From an uncultured Pelagibacteraceae bacterium (lineage in GTDB: Bacteria > Pseudomonadota > Alphaproteobacteria > Pelagibacterales > Pelagibacteraceae), in the NCBI GenBank assembly GCA_902592265.1, contig CACJDV010000002.1, forward strand, positions 24,622 through 88,621: a stretch of 64,000 nucleotides of DNA, read 5' to 3'. Each line of letters begins with the position of its first letter. Within the stretch, counting starts at the first letter, position 1. The position numbers and the translations under genes are program-made. Under the pieces are notes generated by a model. The model saw only the letters and a program-made list of their open reading frames with translations, searched no databases and was not told the DNA's origin. Shown here in pieces: positions 55,431 through 64,000 of the stretch.

Positions 55431-55842
55431 TAGTATCACAAAAATAAGGTTTAAATTTTGAGTAAATTTCATCGGGTATTTTTACTGGTTTACCTAAAAC
55501 ATTAACAAAAACTAAATGAACCTGTGCCTCAACTATAGTGTCATCACCTTTGGTTATTATTTGATTCATAAAAAAAGATGTTTTGGTTATAGATTTGACA
55601 AAAGATCTTATAGTTAGTTGATCCTCAAGACTTGCTGGTTTTTTATATTCAATGTTGCAAGCTTTTACTATGATTAATGAACCAAAATCTTTTTTTACTT
55701 TCTGATTACTGTACCCAATTAAGTGTAGAGCTTCTGTTCTAGCCCTCTCTAAAAACTTTAAATAATTAGCATAATATACGACACCTCCAGCATCAGTATC
55801 CTCATAATAAACTTTTAAAGTGTAAAAAAAGTTTTCATGCAT
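55420..55842 (-). CDS. ybgC: Acyl-CoA thioesterase of the YbgC family
   Basis: 140 residues, hotdog fold. VYYEDTDAGGVVYYANYLKFLERARTEAL holds the conserved DTDxxGVVYHxxY region with the catalytic Asp; the usual His is Ala-Asn here (YYAN). In other proteobacteria it is near tol-pal genes, which are not present in this window. Overlaps the UdgB gene by 11 bases at the convergent ends. Confidence 0.92.
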   Translation of the reverse strand: MHENFFYTLKVYYEDTDAGGVVYYANYLKFLERARTEALHLIGYSNQKVKKDFGSLIIVKACNIEYKKPASLEDQLTIRSFVKSITKTSFFMNQIITKGDDTIVEAQVHLVFVNVLGKPVKIPDEIYSKFKPYFCDTIKS

Positions 55843-55899
55843 AGTGTAATTATACCAAAAAAATAAACTATTTAATAGAAACTAAGGTATAAGAAGTTA

Positions 55900-56040
55900 A
55901 TGAATATATTTGTAATTTGGCTAGTAATGGTTACTGCCTGGAACTTTGGATATCCACAAGCTAGTCCTTTGGAAGATGTAATTGTAGCTGTTGTTCTATC
56001 TTTATTTAATATTTATTTAAAAAAATATCTTAAATTTTAA
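55900..56040 (+). CDS. Small membrane protein (46 residues)
   Basis: Reads MNIFVIWLVMVTAWNFGYPQ and ends YLKKYLKF, with two hydrophobic stretches (about 3-17 and 24-40). Ribosome-binding site AAGGTATAAGAAG. The stop lies directly at the end of the convergent DUF3047 gene. Conserved family not recognised. Confidence 0.6.
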   Translation: MNIFVIWLVMVTAWNFGYPQASPLEDVIVAVVLSLFNIYLKKYLKF

Positions 56041-56691
56041 TTATTCAGATGAAAAATATATATTTTGAAAATAAGCTACAGATTTCATTTTAGAATTATC
56101 AGTATCAGACATAATAGCAAGCCCATCAAGCTCATTGACTTCTAGATCGTGCAACCTTTTAAAATCCTCCTTAACATTAGCTTTAACTGTTACCCATTTA
56201 TTCAAATTAACTTTTGTACTAGCTAAAACATTATCTATCGATTTTTTTGTATATGGGCTTGAAAAATTAGACCCAACATCATTATTACTTGAGAAAACAT
56301 AATTAATAGCTCTATTTGACAATGGTGTGGCTCCAGTTTTTTTAATAACAAAAACTCTTGCAGCAAAATCATGCCCTTTTTTAGTATTTTCTTTGATACC
56401 TGAAAGATCTTTCTCAATTTTCCACGTTATATTTATGAATGGGGTCTTATCTAAGTCTATCTTGATCTCTTTTCCGAGACCAGAGGCAGCATTATCAGCA
56501 ACCGCTTTTAAATAATTTCCTTTATCATTCGTTCCAACTGTATAAAGTGTTTTATTTTTGGCCCCTCTTACCTTTCTAACCTGAAGTTCTGTAAGCTCTG
56601 TTTCAGTAAAATCAAAGACTTGCAGTTCTTCTGCTGAAGACAATTTAATAGAAAAAATTGCGATAATTAAAATGTTTAATATAATTTTCAT
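56041..56691 (-). CDS. DUF3047-like secreted protein
   Basis: 216 residues with an N-terminal signal peptide (LNILIIAIFSIKLSSA). The central part TWKIEKDLSGIKENTKKGHDFAARVFVIKKT fits the DUF3047 pattern, and the end has ELDGLAIMSDTDNSKMKSVAYFQNIYF, the usual jelly-roll-like close. Function unknown. Confidence 0.8.
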   Translation of the reverse strand: MKIILNILIIAIFSIKLSSAEELQVFDFTETELTELQVRKVRGAKNKTLYTVGTNDKGNYLKAVADNAASGLGKEIKIDLDKTPFINITWKIEKDLSGIKENTKKGHDFAARVFVIKKTGATPLSNRAINYVFSSNNDVGSNFSSPYTKKSIDNVLASTKVNLNKWVTVKANVKEDFKRLHDLEVNELDGLAIMSDTDNSKMKSVAYFQNIYFSSE

Positions 56692-56773
56692 AAAAATTTA
56701 AAAAAATTCTTAATACATTATTTAGACAAAATTTAAACATCCAATATTCAACATTTAAAACTATATCTAAAAT

Positions 56774-56911
56774 ATGAAGACAATTTCATTTTTTATACTC
56801 CTTATTTACTGGTCTATAATGATTTTTGCACCAGTTATGTCTAAAGATATCAAGTTTAGTAGAGCTAAAATTAATAATATTAAAATAGTTGAGCAAAAAC
56901 CAGAAAGTTAA
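56774..56911 (+). CDS. Small secreted or membrane protein (45 residues)
   Basis: MKTISFFILLIYWSIMIFAP forms one hydrophobic helix, followed by a polar tail of about 22 residues. The stop overlaps the SDR gene stop on the other strand. No family recognised; codon pattern and position in an otherwise empty gap support it. Confidence 0.55.
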   Translation: MKTISFFILLIYWSIMIFAPVMSKDIKFSRAKINNIKIVEQKPES

Positions 56912-57660
56912 TAAGTAGAACGGCCGCCACTAATATCAAAGACTGCAGCTGTTGAGAAAGTATTTTCCTCAGAAGAAAGCCAACAAATTAATGATGTAAA
57001 CTCTTCAACCTCTAAAAATCTTCCTCTAGGCACTTTTGATAGCATTCTTTGGACATGTTCTTTAGTCATTTGATCTAAAATTCTGGTTTTTGCTCCCGCT
57101 GGAGTTACTGCATTTACAGCTATATTTTTATCTGCAAGCTCTTTACCTAATGATTTAGTTAAACCTATCGCACCCGCTTTTCCAACACTATATGCACTTG
57201 CATTGGCATTTCCATCTTTTCCAGCTACTGAGGCCACATTTACAATCCTCCCATAATTGTTCTTAATCATATTTGGCACTATCGACCTGCAACAATTAAA
57301 AGTTCCCATTAAATTAATCTCTACAACCTTTTTCCACATTTCTATGTCATACTCCCATAATGTGGCTGTAGGGCCAGTTATTCCTGCATTATTAATTAAA
57401 ATGTCAATATTTGAGTTTTTTGTAATTTCTTTAACAATTTTATCAACTTCCTCATATTTAGACACATCTACAACATGAGAACTTAAATTAAGACTATCTA
57501 AATTTTTAACAGCAACCTCTGTAGCTTTAGGGTCGTTATCCCATATTATTACACTAGCACCAGACTCTAAAAGCCTTTTAGAAATATCAAATCCAAACCC
57601 TTGGGCGCCTCCAGTTACGACGGCAGTTCTATTTTTAAAATCATAACTAATTTTTTTCAT
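56908..57660 (-). CDS. Short-chain dehydrogenase/reductase
   Basis: 250 residues, classical SDR. Cofactor loop TGGAQGFGFDISKRL, NAG motif LINNAGITG, catalytic Ser in VNVASVAG, and YSVGKAG with Tyr and Lys. The Asp in IIWDNDPKA suggests NAD rather than NADP. Lies just downstream of the NCS1 permease, likely oxidizing the imported or derived compound. Confidence 0.92.
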   Translation of the reverse strand: MKKISYDFKNRTAVVTGGAQGFGFDISKRLLESGASVIIWDNDPKATEVAVKNLDSLNLSSHVVDVSKYEEVDKIVKEITKNSNIDILINNAGITGPTATLWEYDIEMWKKVVEINLMGTFNCCRSIVPNMIKNNYGRIVNVASVAGKDGNANASAYSVGKAGAIGLTKSLGKELADKNIAVNAVTPAGAKTRILDQMTKEHVQRMLSKVPRGRFLEVEEFTSLICWLSSEENTFSTAAVFDISGGRSTY

Positions 57661-57664
57661 TTTT

Positions 57665-59122
57665 TTATTCTCTTGCTAGTAAATAATATGTAAAAGCAGC
57701 GACAGTTGCTCCTATAATCCAAGAAAATGATTGAAGAAACATCAAATTAGCATTCCAAATTGTTGAAGCAGAAAAAATAAAACCTATAATTGCAGAATAA
57801 ACTGCTTTTATATGCCAGCCCCCACTATAATAGTAAATTCCGTTATTCTCTAAAGAATATATATCTTTATTATTTATTTTGCTCTTTTGAATAAAATAAA
57901 AGTCAGAAATCATAATTCCAAAGAGTGGTCCAAAAAAAGCTCCAAAAGTATCTATGAAAGATAAAGCTCCAACTTGACTTAAAAAAGTTAGCCAAAACAC
58001 TCCAATTATAAAACCTAGAATTGAAATTATTGCACCCGCACTCCTTGTAGATAAAGAGAAAGGTAAAAAATTTATTAAAGTGTATTGAGATGGAATAAAA
58101 TTAACTATTAAATTTGTCGAAGCAGAAGCAATAATTATAAAAATTAAAGCTAAGACAACCAGGAATAAATTATCTAGTTTTCCAATAATATCTGTTGGAT
58201 TCGTTAGTATTCTATTCAAATTTTCTGGATCTTGCTTCAAAAAAGCATCCATGCCAGAAACAATAAATAAAGCAAAGAAAGAGAAAATCAGTAAATTTAA
58301 AATTAAGCTTAAGTTTCCTTTTTTGAGCTGACTTTCATCTTTAACATACCTGGAAAAATCCCCAAAACTCAAAATAACAACTGAGAAATAAGCAAACACT
58401 GTACTAGTAACAGTTATTAATGGCCCAAAATTATTTTTATTAAGAAAATTCTCAGTATTTAAAATATTTAAAAAAGCTTGAGAAGTAAATTTAACATCAT
58501 TAAGCAAAACTGATAAAAAAAATAATAACATACCAAAATACACAGTAATAGCTGAAAAAATAATTATTCTTTTATTTACATTCATTCCAGCACTAAATAA
58601 AAACCCTTGCAAAATTAATGCAATGATAATTGCTGTCCAATCGATTAAATTCATTCCTAAAAAGAATGTTAGAAACATTTCTTTATCAAGGATTGCGGGC
58701 TCTGCTGAAAAAACTGCTATTCTTATTAAATAACTAAATGCTTTTGATAAAAAATATGTTTGAATACCAAATAAAAAAACACCAACAAAAAATCTTATCA
58801 ATCCAAAGTATTTCGCACCAGTAATTCCAAATGATGATCTTAGTAAAACTACAAAGGGTAATCCATTTTTTTGGGATGGTTTTCCTATCCAATTTGAAAA
58901 AATATATATTAATAGTGCTCCAAGTATTGTTCCAATGAATACAACGAAAGTATTAAGATCATAAATTAAATAAAGAGACACGATCAATGAAAAGCCAATA
59001 ACACTTTGTATGTTTACGCCCCAAAAGCAAAATAGAACTTTCCAATCCCAATTTTTATCAATTGGATTTACTGAAACCAAATCCCAATTAGTAAGATTTT
59101 TTTTTTTATTTTGAGGACTCAC
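57665..59122 (-). CDS. NCS1 family permease (cytosine/purine/allantoin type)
   Basis: 485 residues with about 12 membrane helices. Seen: NPIDKNWDWKVLFCFWGVNIQSVIGFSL at the first helices and the typical LPFVVLLRSSFGITGAKYFGLIRFFVG stretch. Sodium- or proton-coupled uptake of a nucleobase, hydantoin or vitamin; the substrate is not determinable. Between the SDR gene and TRAP operon. Confidence 0.85.
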   Translation of the reverse strand: MSPQNKKKNLTNWDLVSVNPIDKNWDWKVLFCFWGVNIQSVIGFSLIVSLYLIYDLNTFVVFIGTILGALLIYIFSNWIGKPSQKNGLPFVVLLRSSFGITGAKYFGLIRFFVGVFLFGIQTYFLSKAFSYLIRIAVFSAEPAILDKEMFLTFFLGMNLIDWTAIIIALILQGFLFSAGMNVNKRIIIFSAITVYFGMLLFFLSVLLNDVKFTSQAFLNILNTENFLNKNNFGPLITVTSTVFAYFSVVILSFGDFSRYVKDESQLKKGNLSLILNLLIFSFFALFIVSGMDAFLKQDPENLNRILTNPTDIIGKLDNLFLVVLALIFIIIASASTNLIVNFIPSQYTLINFLPFSLSTRSAGAIISILGFIIGVFWLTFLSQVGALSFIDTFGAFFGPLFGIMISDFYFIQKSKINNKDIYSLENNGIYYYSGGWHIKAVYSAIIGFIFSASTIWNANLMFLQSFSWIIGATVAAFTYYLLARE

Positions 59123-59147
59123 TTAAACAATATAAAACTTTAAATTT

Positions 59148-60482
59148 CTACTGTCCATATAAGAGAGTTGGTAACCATAAAGCGATTTTTGGAAATATGA
59201 TTATCAAAATTAACCCAAAAATTTGTAAGACCATAAACTGCATCATTCCATAGTAAATATCTTTTAAATCCCACTCTGGCACTACTCCTTTTAAAAAATA
59301 CGCAGATAATGCGACTGGAGGTGAAAGCCAGGCGGTTTGTAAATTTACAGCCACTAGGATAGCAAACCAAGTCAAATTAAATCCTAATGCTTCAATCAAT
59401 GGTAATATTATTGGAACGATAATCATTACTATAGGTACCCATTCTAGAGGCCATCCCAATAAAAATATCATTACCATAACCATTGCTAGAATTAAATATT
59501 TATTCATTTCAAGACCTAATAGAAATTCAGTTAATAAAGTTGGCGTTCCAAGTCTTGCGAAAACAGCACCAAAAAAATTTGAAGCTGCAACTAAAACCAT
59601 TATCAATGCTGTAATTTCAAGTGTTTTAACTAATGCTTCTTGTAACTTTGAAAGAGTTAATTTTTTATAGGCTAATGAAAGGAGCAAGGCACCCATCGCT
59701 CCACATCCTGCAGCTTCTGTCGGTGTTGCAAAACCGAATAAGATACTACCTAATGCTGCAAATACTAAAGCTGCTGGTGGCACTAGACCTAAAAAAAATT
59801 CAATCCAAACATCCTTCATGCTCGCAGCTCTCATGTCTTCAGGTATTACAGGTCCTAATTTTGGATTAATCATACATCTAATTGTTGTGTAACCTGCATA
59901 TAAACTTGCAAGAAGAATTCCTGGTATGATTGCGGCAGCAAATAAATCTATTACTGGGATTTCCATTATAGGTCCCATAACAACTAACATAATACTTGGA
60001 GGAATTAATATTCCTAAAGTTCCTCCGGCTGTAATAGTACCAGCTGCAAGTCTCACATCGTAACCAGATCTATTCATAGATTTTGCAGCCATAATTCCAA
60101 GTATTGTTACAGAAGCACCAACAATTCCTGTTGCAGCAGCAAATATTACAGAAACAAATAAAACTGCATAATATAAAGATCCTTTAACTTTTGCTAACAT
60201 CATTTGGAACGCTGAAAATAATCTTTCCATCAATCCAGCTTGTTCCATCATAATTCCCATAAAGACAAAAAGTGGGACGGCGGCAAGTGTCTGCTCCGTC
60301 ATTACCATAGAGAATTGGAGAGTCATTAAATAAAAAACTAGTTTTCCAAATCCTAAATAACCAAATACGAAACCTAAGAAAATTAATGTAAATGAAATTG
60401 GGAAACCTACAAATATTGCAAATAACATTACTCCAACAAGAATAAAACCTAATATGGCTGGGTCAATAAACTCAGCTATCAT
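59148..60482 (-). CDS. TRAP transporter large membrane subunit (second operon)
   Basis: 444 residues, 12-13 membrane helices. VPLFVFMGIMMEQAGLMERLF, AAATGIVGASVTILGIMAAKSM and the GILIPPSIMLVVMGPI stretch define it. It overlaps the small subunit by 4 bases. This is the larger-subunit type paired with the TakP-like binding protein at 61163. Confidence 0.94.
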   Translation of the reverse strand: MIAEFIDPAILGFILVGVMLFAIFVGFPISFTLIFLGFVFGYLGFGKLVFYLMTLQFSMVMTEQTLAAVPLFVFMGIMMEQAGLMERLFSAFQMMLAKVKGSLYYAVLFVSVIFAAATGIVGASVTILGIMAAKSMNRSGYDVRLAAGTITAGGTLGILIPPSIMLVVMGPIMEIPVIDLFAAAIIPGILLASLYAGYTTIRCMINPKLGPVIPEDMRAASMKDVWIEFFLGLVPPAALVFAALGSILFGFATPTEAAGCGAMGALLLSLAYKKLTLSKLQEALVKTLEITALIMVLVAASNFFGAVFARLGTPTLLTEFLLGLEMNKYLILAMVMVMIFLLGWPLEWVPIVMIIVPIILPLIEALGFNLTWFAILVAVNLQTAWLSPPVALSAYFLKGVVPEWDLKDIYYGMMQFMVLQIFGLILIIIFPKIALWLPTLLYGQ

Positions 60483-61093
60483 TTAGTCTCTCCAGGCCAC
60501 TCACCTTTTTTAGCTGCCCAATAACTTTTGAGAAGTTCTGAAACTCCTTGAACTAGTAAAAATACTATACCAATTAGTAAGCAGGTTTTTATTGGCCACA
60601 TGTAAGGCATCCATGTGGTATCCATACCTCTTTCACCTCTTTGAATTGACTCTCCAACAAATCCGATAGTCATATAAAGAAAAACAATTAAACCTGGAAA
60701 ATAGAATAATAGATATAACCAAAAATCTATTAAACCTTGATTTTTAGTTTTAAAATTTCTGTATAAAAAATCTGCTCTTATATGAACTCCTCTAGAAAGA
60801 GCATAACCAGCACCTAACATAAAAAGTGCTCCATATAAAAAACGACTTATATCATAAGCCCAAATTGTTGGTGCTAAAAATAATTTTCTTGCAAGAACTT
60901 CATAGGTCATTGCAAAAATTAATGGCATCAATATCCAGCAAACAATATTACCAATCCATTTACTGAATTTATCAATACTTGTAATAGATTTGGCCATCCA
61001 TAATGGCATGTCTTCAGGCATTTTTCCCAAACCGCCTCGCCTTTCGGCAATCATTTCATCTGATATATCTAGTTTATCTGGTTCTTCGGCCAT
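60479..61093 (-). CDS. TRAP transporter small membrane subunit (second operon)
   Basis: 204 residues with a charged N-terminal tail of about 30 residues and four membrane helices. LARKLFLAPTIWAYDISRFLYGALFMLGAGYALSRGVHIRADF is the characteristic stretch. Coupled with the large subunit; 69 bases with a strong hairpin separate it from the binding-protein gene. Confidence 0.92.
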   Translation of the reverse strand: MAEEPDKLDISDEMIAERRGGLGKMPEDMPLWMAKSITSIDKFSKWIGNIVCWILMPLIFAMTYEVLARKLFLAPTIWAYDISRFLYGALFMLGAGYALSRGVHIRADFLYRNFKTKNQGLIDFWLYLLFYFPGLIVFLYMTIGFVGESIQRGERGMDTTWMPYMWPIKTCLLIGIVFLLVQGVSELLKSYWAAKKGEWPGETK

Positions 61094-61110
61094 AAAGTTT
61101 ATGTATAAAA

Positions 61111-61142
61111 AATTAGAGCGGACTGTAAAGTCCGCTCTAATT
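61111..61142 (-). promoter_or_regulatory. Intercistronic hairpin between binding protein and TRAP small subunit
   Basis: A perfect 14-bp stem: AATTAGAGCGGACT (61111-61124), loop GTAA, AGTCCGCTCTAATT (61129-61142). Placement equals that of the hairpin in the other TRAP operon; sequence differs. The flanking A/T could also give partial termination. Confidence 0.75.
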
Positions 61143-61162
61143 AAATAAAGATTAATTACTGA

Positions 61163-62257
61163 TTACTTTAATGTTTCTGCGTGGGCCATTCCTAGCTTCG
61201 CATTAGACATTTGAGCACCACTCCAGAATGGAACTGCAATATCAGCAAATTCTTTCATCGAGTTATAAACTTCGTTAAAGAATTTATTTTCTTTTGCATT
61301 TTTATTTAAAGATGCTTTTGCTGCAGCCATATATTCTGTGAAATAATCTGAAGGTGTATCTTCTAGAATTACTCCATGTTTAGTAGTTAATTCTTGTAAT
61401 GCTTTACCATTCTCATAGATTCTGTAACTTAATGATTTAGCTAATGAAGCATTAGCTGCAACCTCAAGAGACTTTTTTTCATGATCACTCATAGCATTAT
61501 AAGTTTTTCCAGTAATATAAAAGTCAGCATTTACCACTACTTGGTGTAAACCTTGTAGATAATAGTGCTTTAACACTTTTTGGAAACCAAATGTTAAATC
61601 TGGTTTTGGACAACACCATTCAGCGGCATCAATAGTTCCTGCTTCAAGAGCTGGTAGAATATCTCCACCACCCATTGCAACAGATGCTATACCGATGTCT
61701 TTGTAAGTTTGTCCTGGAATTCCTGGAGGAGTTCTGAATTTATATTTTCTAAAATCAGCCATATCTTTAATTGGTTTTGGAAACCAACCTAAAGCTTCTG
61801 GGCCAACTGGTTGAATCATAAATCCTTTTATGTCTCTTCCCATTTCTTTCCAAAGTTGGTCGTATAATTCTTTACCACCACCATATTGGAACCATGATAG
61901 GAACGCTATATTGTCGATACCAACTCCACCACCAGCTACTGGAGATCCAAATAACATAGCAGCAGGATGATCACCTGACCAATAGTGTGTCCAAGCAAAT
62001 CCGCAATCAATTAGACCTTTATCTACAGCATCTAGAGTTTCTTTAACTCCAACCACTGCACCGGCAGGTAAAATTTCAAATTTCAAAGAACCACTTGTTA
62101 AAGTTGTTACTGTGTCAGTAAAATCTTTTAACATTTTAACTTCATCAGCCTTAGTGTTAAGAACAGTCTGACATTTTAGTGTCTTTGCAGCATTAGCACT
62201 AGATGCAAATCCAAGTACCAAAACAGTTGCAAACAACATTGAAATGATTTTTTTCAT
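61163..62257 (-). CDS. TRAP periplasmic binding protein, TakP-like
   Basis: 364 residues with a signal peptide ending SSANA. The stretches GFAWTHYWSGDHPAAMLFGSPVAGG, YKFRTPPGIPGQTYKDIG and AGTIDAAEWCCPKPDL resemble 2-oxoacid and chloroaromatic-type TRAP binding proteins (TakP group, usually dimeric), including the carboxylate-binding Arg and Trp. Ribosome-binding site AAGAGGAAA. Ligand not determinable. Confidence 0.93.
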   Translation of the reverse strand: MKKIISMLFATVLVLGFASSANAAKTLKCQTVLNTKADEVKMLKDFTDTVTTLTSGSLKFEILPAGAVVGVKETLDAVDKGLIDCGFAWTHYWSGDHPAAMLFGSPVAGGGVGIDNIAFLSWFQYGGGKELYDQLWKEMGRDIKGFMIQPVGPEALGWFPKPIKDMADFRKYKFRTPPGIPGQTYKDIGIASVAMGGGDILPALEAGTIDAAEWCCPKPDLTFGFQKVLKHYYLQGLHQVVVNADFYITGKTYNAMSDHEKKSLEVAANASLAKSLSYRIYENGKALQELTTKHGVILEDTPSDYFTEYMAAAKASLNKNAKENKFFNEVYNSMKEFADIAVPFWSGAQMSNAKLGMAHAETLK

Positions 62258-62390
62258 TATATTTCCTCTTGTTAGTTAAATTTAACGAATACATACAATC
62301 AGAAAAACAAAGGTCGTACAAGTGACAATTGATTAATATGAGTGTAAAGATGGACAAATGAGATTTATAAAAAAAACTTTTCAACTATAG
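62258..62390. other. Divergent promoter region between TRAP operon and GMC oxidoreductase
   Basis: 133 bases between two gene starts pointing away from each other. AT-rich, must hold promoters for both directions; no clear operator or riboswitch was seen. Confidence 0.5.
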
Positions 62391-63986
62391 ATGGAAAACT
62401 TTGATTTTATAATTTTAGGAGCTGGATCTGCTGGATGTGTTTTGGCAAATAGATTGTCTGAAAATCCAAAAAATAAAGTTCTCTTGATTGAGGCTGGCGG
62501 TAAAGATAATTATCCTTGGATACACATACCAGTTGGTTATTTCAAAACGATGCATAATCCTTCGGTTGATTGGTGTTATAAAACTGAGCCTGATGAAACA
62601 ATGAATAATCGATCAATTCGTTATCCTAGGGGAAAAACTTTAGGAGGAAGCTCAGCTATTAATGGTTTGTTATATATAAGAGGTCAAAGTAGAGATTATG
62701 ATGTTTGGCGTCAACTTGGTAATACTGGTTGGGGTTGGGATGATGTTCTGCCTTACTTTATAAAAGCTGAAGATCAAGAACGTGGTAAAAATGATTACCA
62801 TGGTGTTGGAGGGCCTTTGTCTGTTTCAGATCAAAGAATTCAATTACCGCTGTTAAATGAATTTCAAAATGCAGCAGAGGAATTTGGTATTCCAAAAACG
62901 AAAGATTTTAATACTGGTGATAATCATGGGTGTGGATACTTTCAAGTAACTGAGAAAGATGGATTTAGGTGTAGTACTGCAGTTGGATATTTAAACCCAA
63001 TTAAAAATAGAAAAAATTTAAAAATTATTACTCATGCTCATGTAAAAAAAATAAATTTCGAAAATAAAACTGCTAAAAATATTGAGTACTGGCAAGAAAA
63101 TGCTTTAAAAAAGGTTGCAGCTAACAAAGAAATAATACTCTCATCTGGGTCAATTGGATCACCTCAGATTTTGCAAACTTCTGGGATAGGTAATTCAGAA
63201 AAATTAAAAGACCTAGGTGTTACTATGGTGCATGAACTAAAGGGAGTTGGAGAAAATTTACAAGATCATTTAATGTTTAGACCAATTTACAAAGTTAATG
63301 GACTTAAGTCATTAAATAAAAAAGTAAATAGTTTATTTGGTAAATTAATGATTGGTCTAGAATATGTTTTTAATAGAAGTGGACCAATGACAATGGGCGC
63401 TAGCCAAATGTGTATGTTTGCTAAGAGTGATCCCTCTTTAGAATTGCCAGATCTTCAATGGCATGTGCAACCAATGAGTATGGACACTTTAGGTGCTACA
63501 AAAAACCACGACTTTCATGCATTCACACCTACTGTATCAAATATAAGACCAACAAGTAGAGGTCACGTAAATATTATTAATAAAGACTCAAGAATTTATG
63601 CAAAAGTAAAACTTAACTATCTTTCAACTGACCATGATCGTTTAGTTGCTGCAAAAGGTTTGAAACTTACAAGGAAAATAGTAATGGAGTCTGAAACTTT
63701 TAAAAAATATAAACCAGAGGAATATAGACCTGGTATTGATATTAATGACGATGAAGAACTTGTAAAAGCTGGATCCAATTATGCGCAAACTATTTTTCAT
63801 CCAGTTGGCACATGTAAAATGGGACAAGATGATATGGCAGTAGTTGATGAAAATCTTAAAGTAAAGGGATTAAATAATTTAAGAGTAATTGATGCATCAA
63901 TAATGCCTAATATAACTTCGGGTAATACTAATGCACCTACAATAATGATTGCCGAAAAAGGTGCTGATATGATACTTAGAAGTTAA
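62391..63986 (+). CDS. GMC family oxidoreductase, choline dehydrogenase-like
   Basis: 531 residues, FAD-dependent. FAD motif: DFIILGAGSAGCVLANRLSE. GMC signature PRGKTLGGSSAINGLLYIRG, second signature SSGSIGSPQILQTSGIG, and the catalytic His in TIFHPVGTCKMG (about 470), followed by DASIMPNITSGNTNAPTIMIAEKG. Oxidizes a primary alcohol such as choline or a polyol. The adjacent TRAP operon suggests that its substrate or product is imported there. Confidence 0.93.
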   Translation: MENFDFIILGAGSAGCVLANRLSENPKNKVLLIEAGGKDNYPWIHIPVGYFKTMHNPSVDWCYKTEPDETMNNRSIRYPRGKTLGGSSAINGLLYIRGQSRDYDVWRQLGNTGWGWDDVLPYFIKAEDQERGKNDYHGVGGPLSVSDQRIQLPLLNEFQNAAEEFGIPKTKDFNTGDNHGCGYFQVTEKDGFRCSTAVGYLNPIKNRKNLKIITHAHVKKINFENKTAKNIEYWQENALKKVAANKEIILSSGSIGSPQILQTSGIGNSEKLKDLGVTMVHELKGVGENLQDHLMFRPIYKVNGLKSLNKKVNSLFGKLMIGLEYVFNRSGPMTMGASQMCMFAKSDPSLELPDLQWHVQPMSMDTLGATKNHDFHAFTPTVSNIRPTSRGHVNIINKDSRIYAKVKLNYLSTDHDRLVAAKGLKLTRKIVMESETFKKYKPEEYRPGIDINDDEELVKAGSNYAQTIFHPVGTCKMGQDDMAVVDENLKVKGLNNLRVIDASIMPNITSGNTNAPTIMIAEKGADMILRS

Positions 63987-64000
63987 TGCTCTTTGATTTT

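Overview
The window is an AT-rich chromosome segment that looks like a SAR11 (Pelagibacterales) alphaproteobacterium. The grounds are the very low G+C of the host genes, very short intergenic gaps, long runs of overlapping genes on one strand, two TRAP transporter operons, and an alphaproteobacterial gene order (nuoA-N, birA, coaX, rnj, DUF1467, proS, lolC, lolD, dnaE). The lineage is an inference from content; no database was searched.

Layout. Bases 1-12478 (minus strand) carry translation and replication genes: uppS (partial), frr, tsf, rpsB, dnaE, lolD, lolC/E, proS, a DUF1467 protein, rnj, coaX and birA. Bases 12478-26336 (minus) hold all 14 subunits of respiratory complex I as one compact operon. 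A perfect Fur-type palindrome lies just upstream of nuoA. It is followed by tRNA-Asp(GUC) and tRNA-Val(UAC), also on the minus strand.

Bases 26571-35437 hold an integrated mobile element, about 8.83 kb between two 39-bp direct repeats. The repeat is the 5' half of tRNA-Val. The element encodes a tyrosine integrase, an excisionase-like HTH protein, a chain of translationally coupled proteins of unknown function, a family A DNA polymerase, a winged-helix-like protein, a phage terminase small subunit (TerS) and one antisense zinc-ribbon protein. It has no large terminase, portal, capsid or lysis gene, and every reading frame is intact. I read it as a phage satellite that replicates with its own polymerase and redirects a helper phage's packaging through TerS. 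This is the most likely undescribed system in the window.

Bases 35558-47077 are host metabolic genes: an SGNH-like membrane protein, serine-glyoxylate aminotransferase, an enolase-superfamily dehydratase, a large FAD/Fe-S dehydrogenase, a class III CoA-transferase, an enoyl-CoA hydratase and a TRAP transporter (DctP, DctQ, DctM). Bases 47200-53147 are the proteostasis block lon, clpX, clpP, tig, followed by tRNA-Leu(UAG). Bases 53237-56911 hold small and poorly known genes, including four very small proteins, plus a UdgB-type uracil-DNA glycosylase, a YbgC thioesterase and a DUF3047 protein. Bases 56908-63986 form a second uptake and oxidation cluster: SDR dehydrogenase, NCS1 permease, a second TRAP transporter and a GMC (choline dehydrogenase-like) oxidoreductase. 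Both TRAP operons have a strong perfect hairpin between the binding-protein gene and the membrane-subunit genes.
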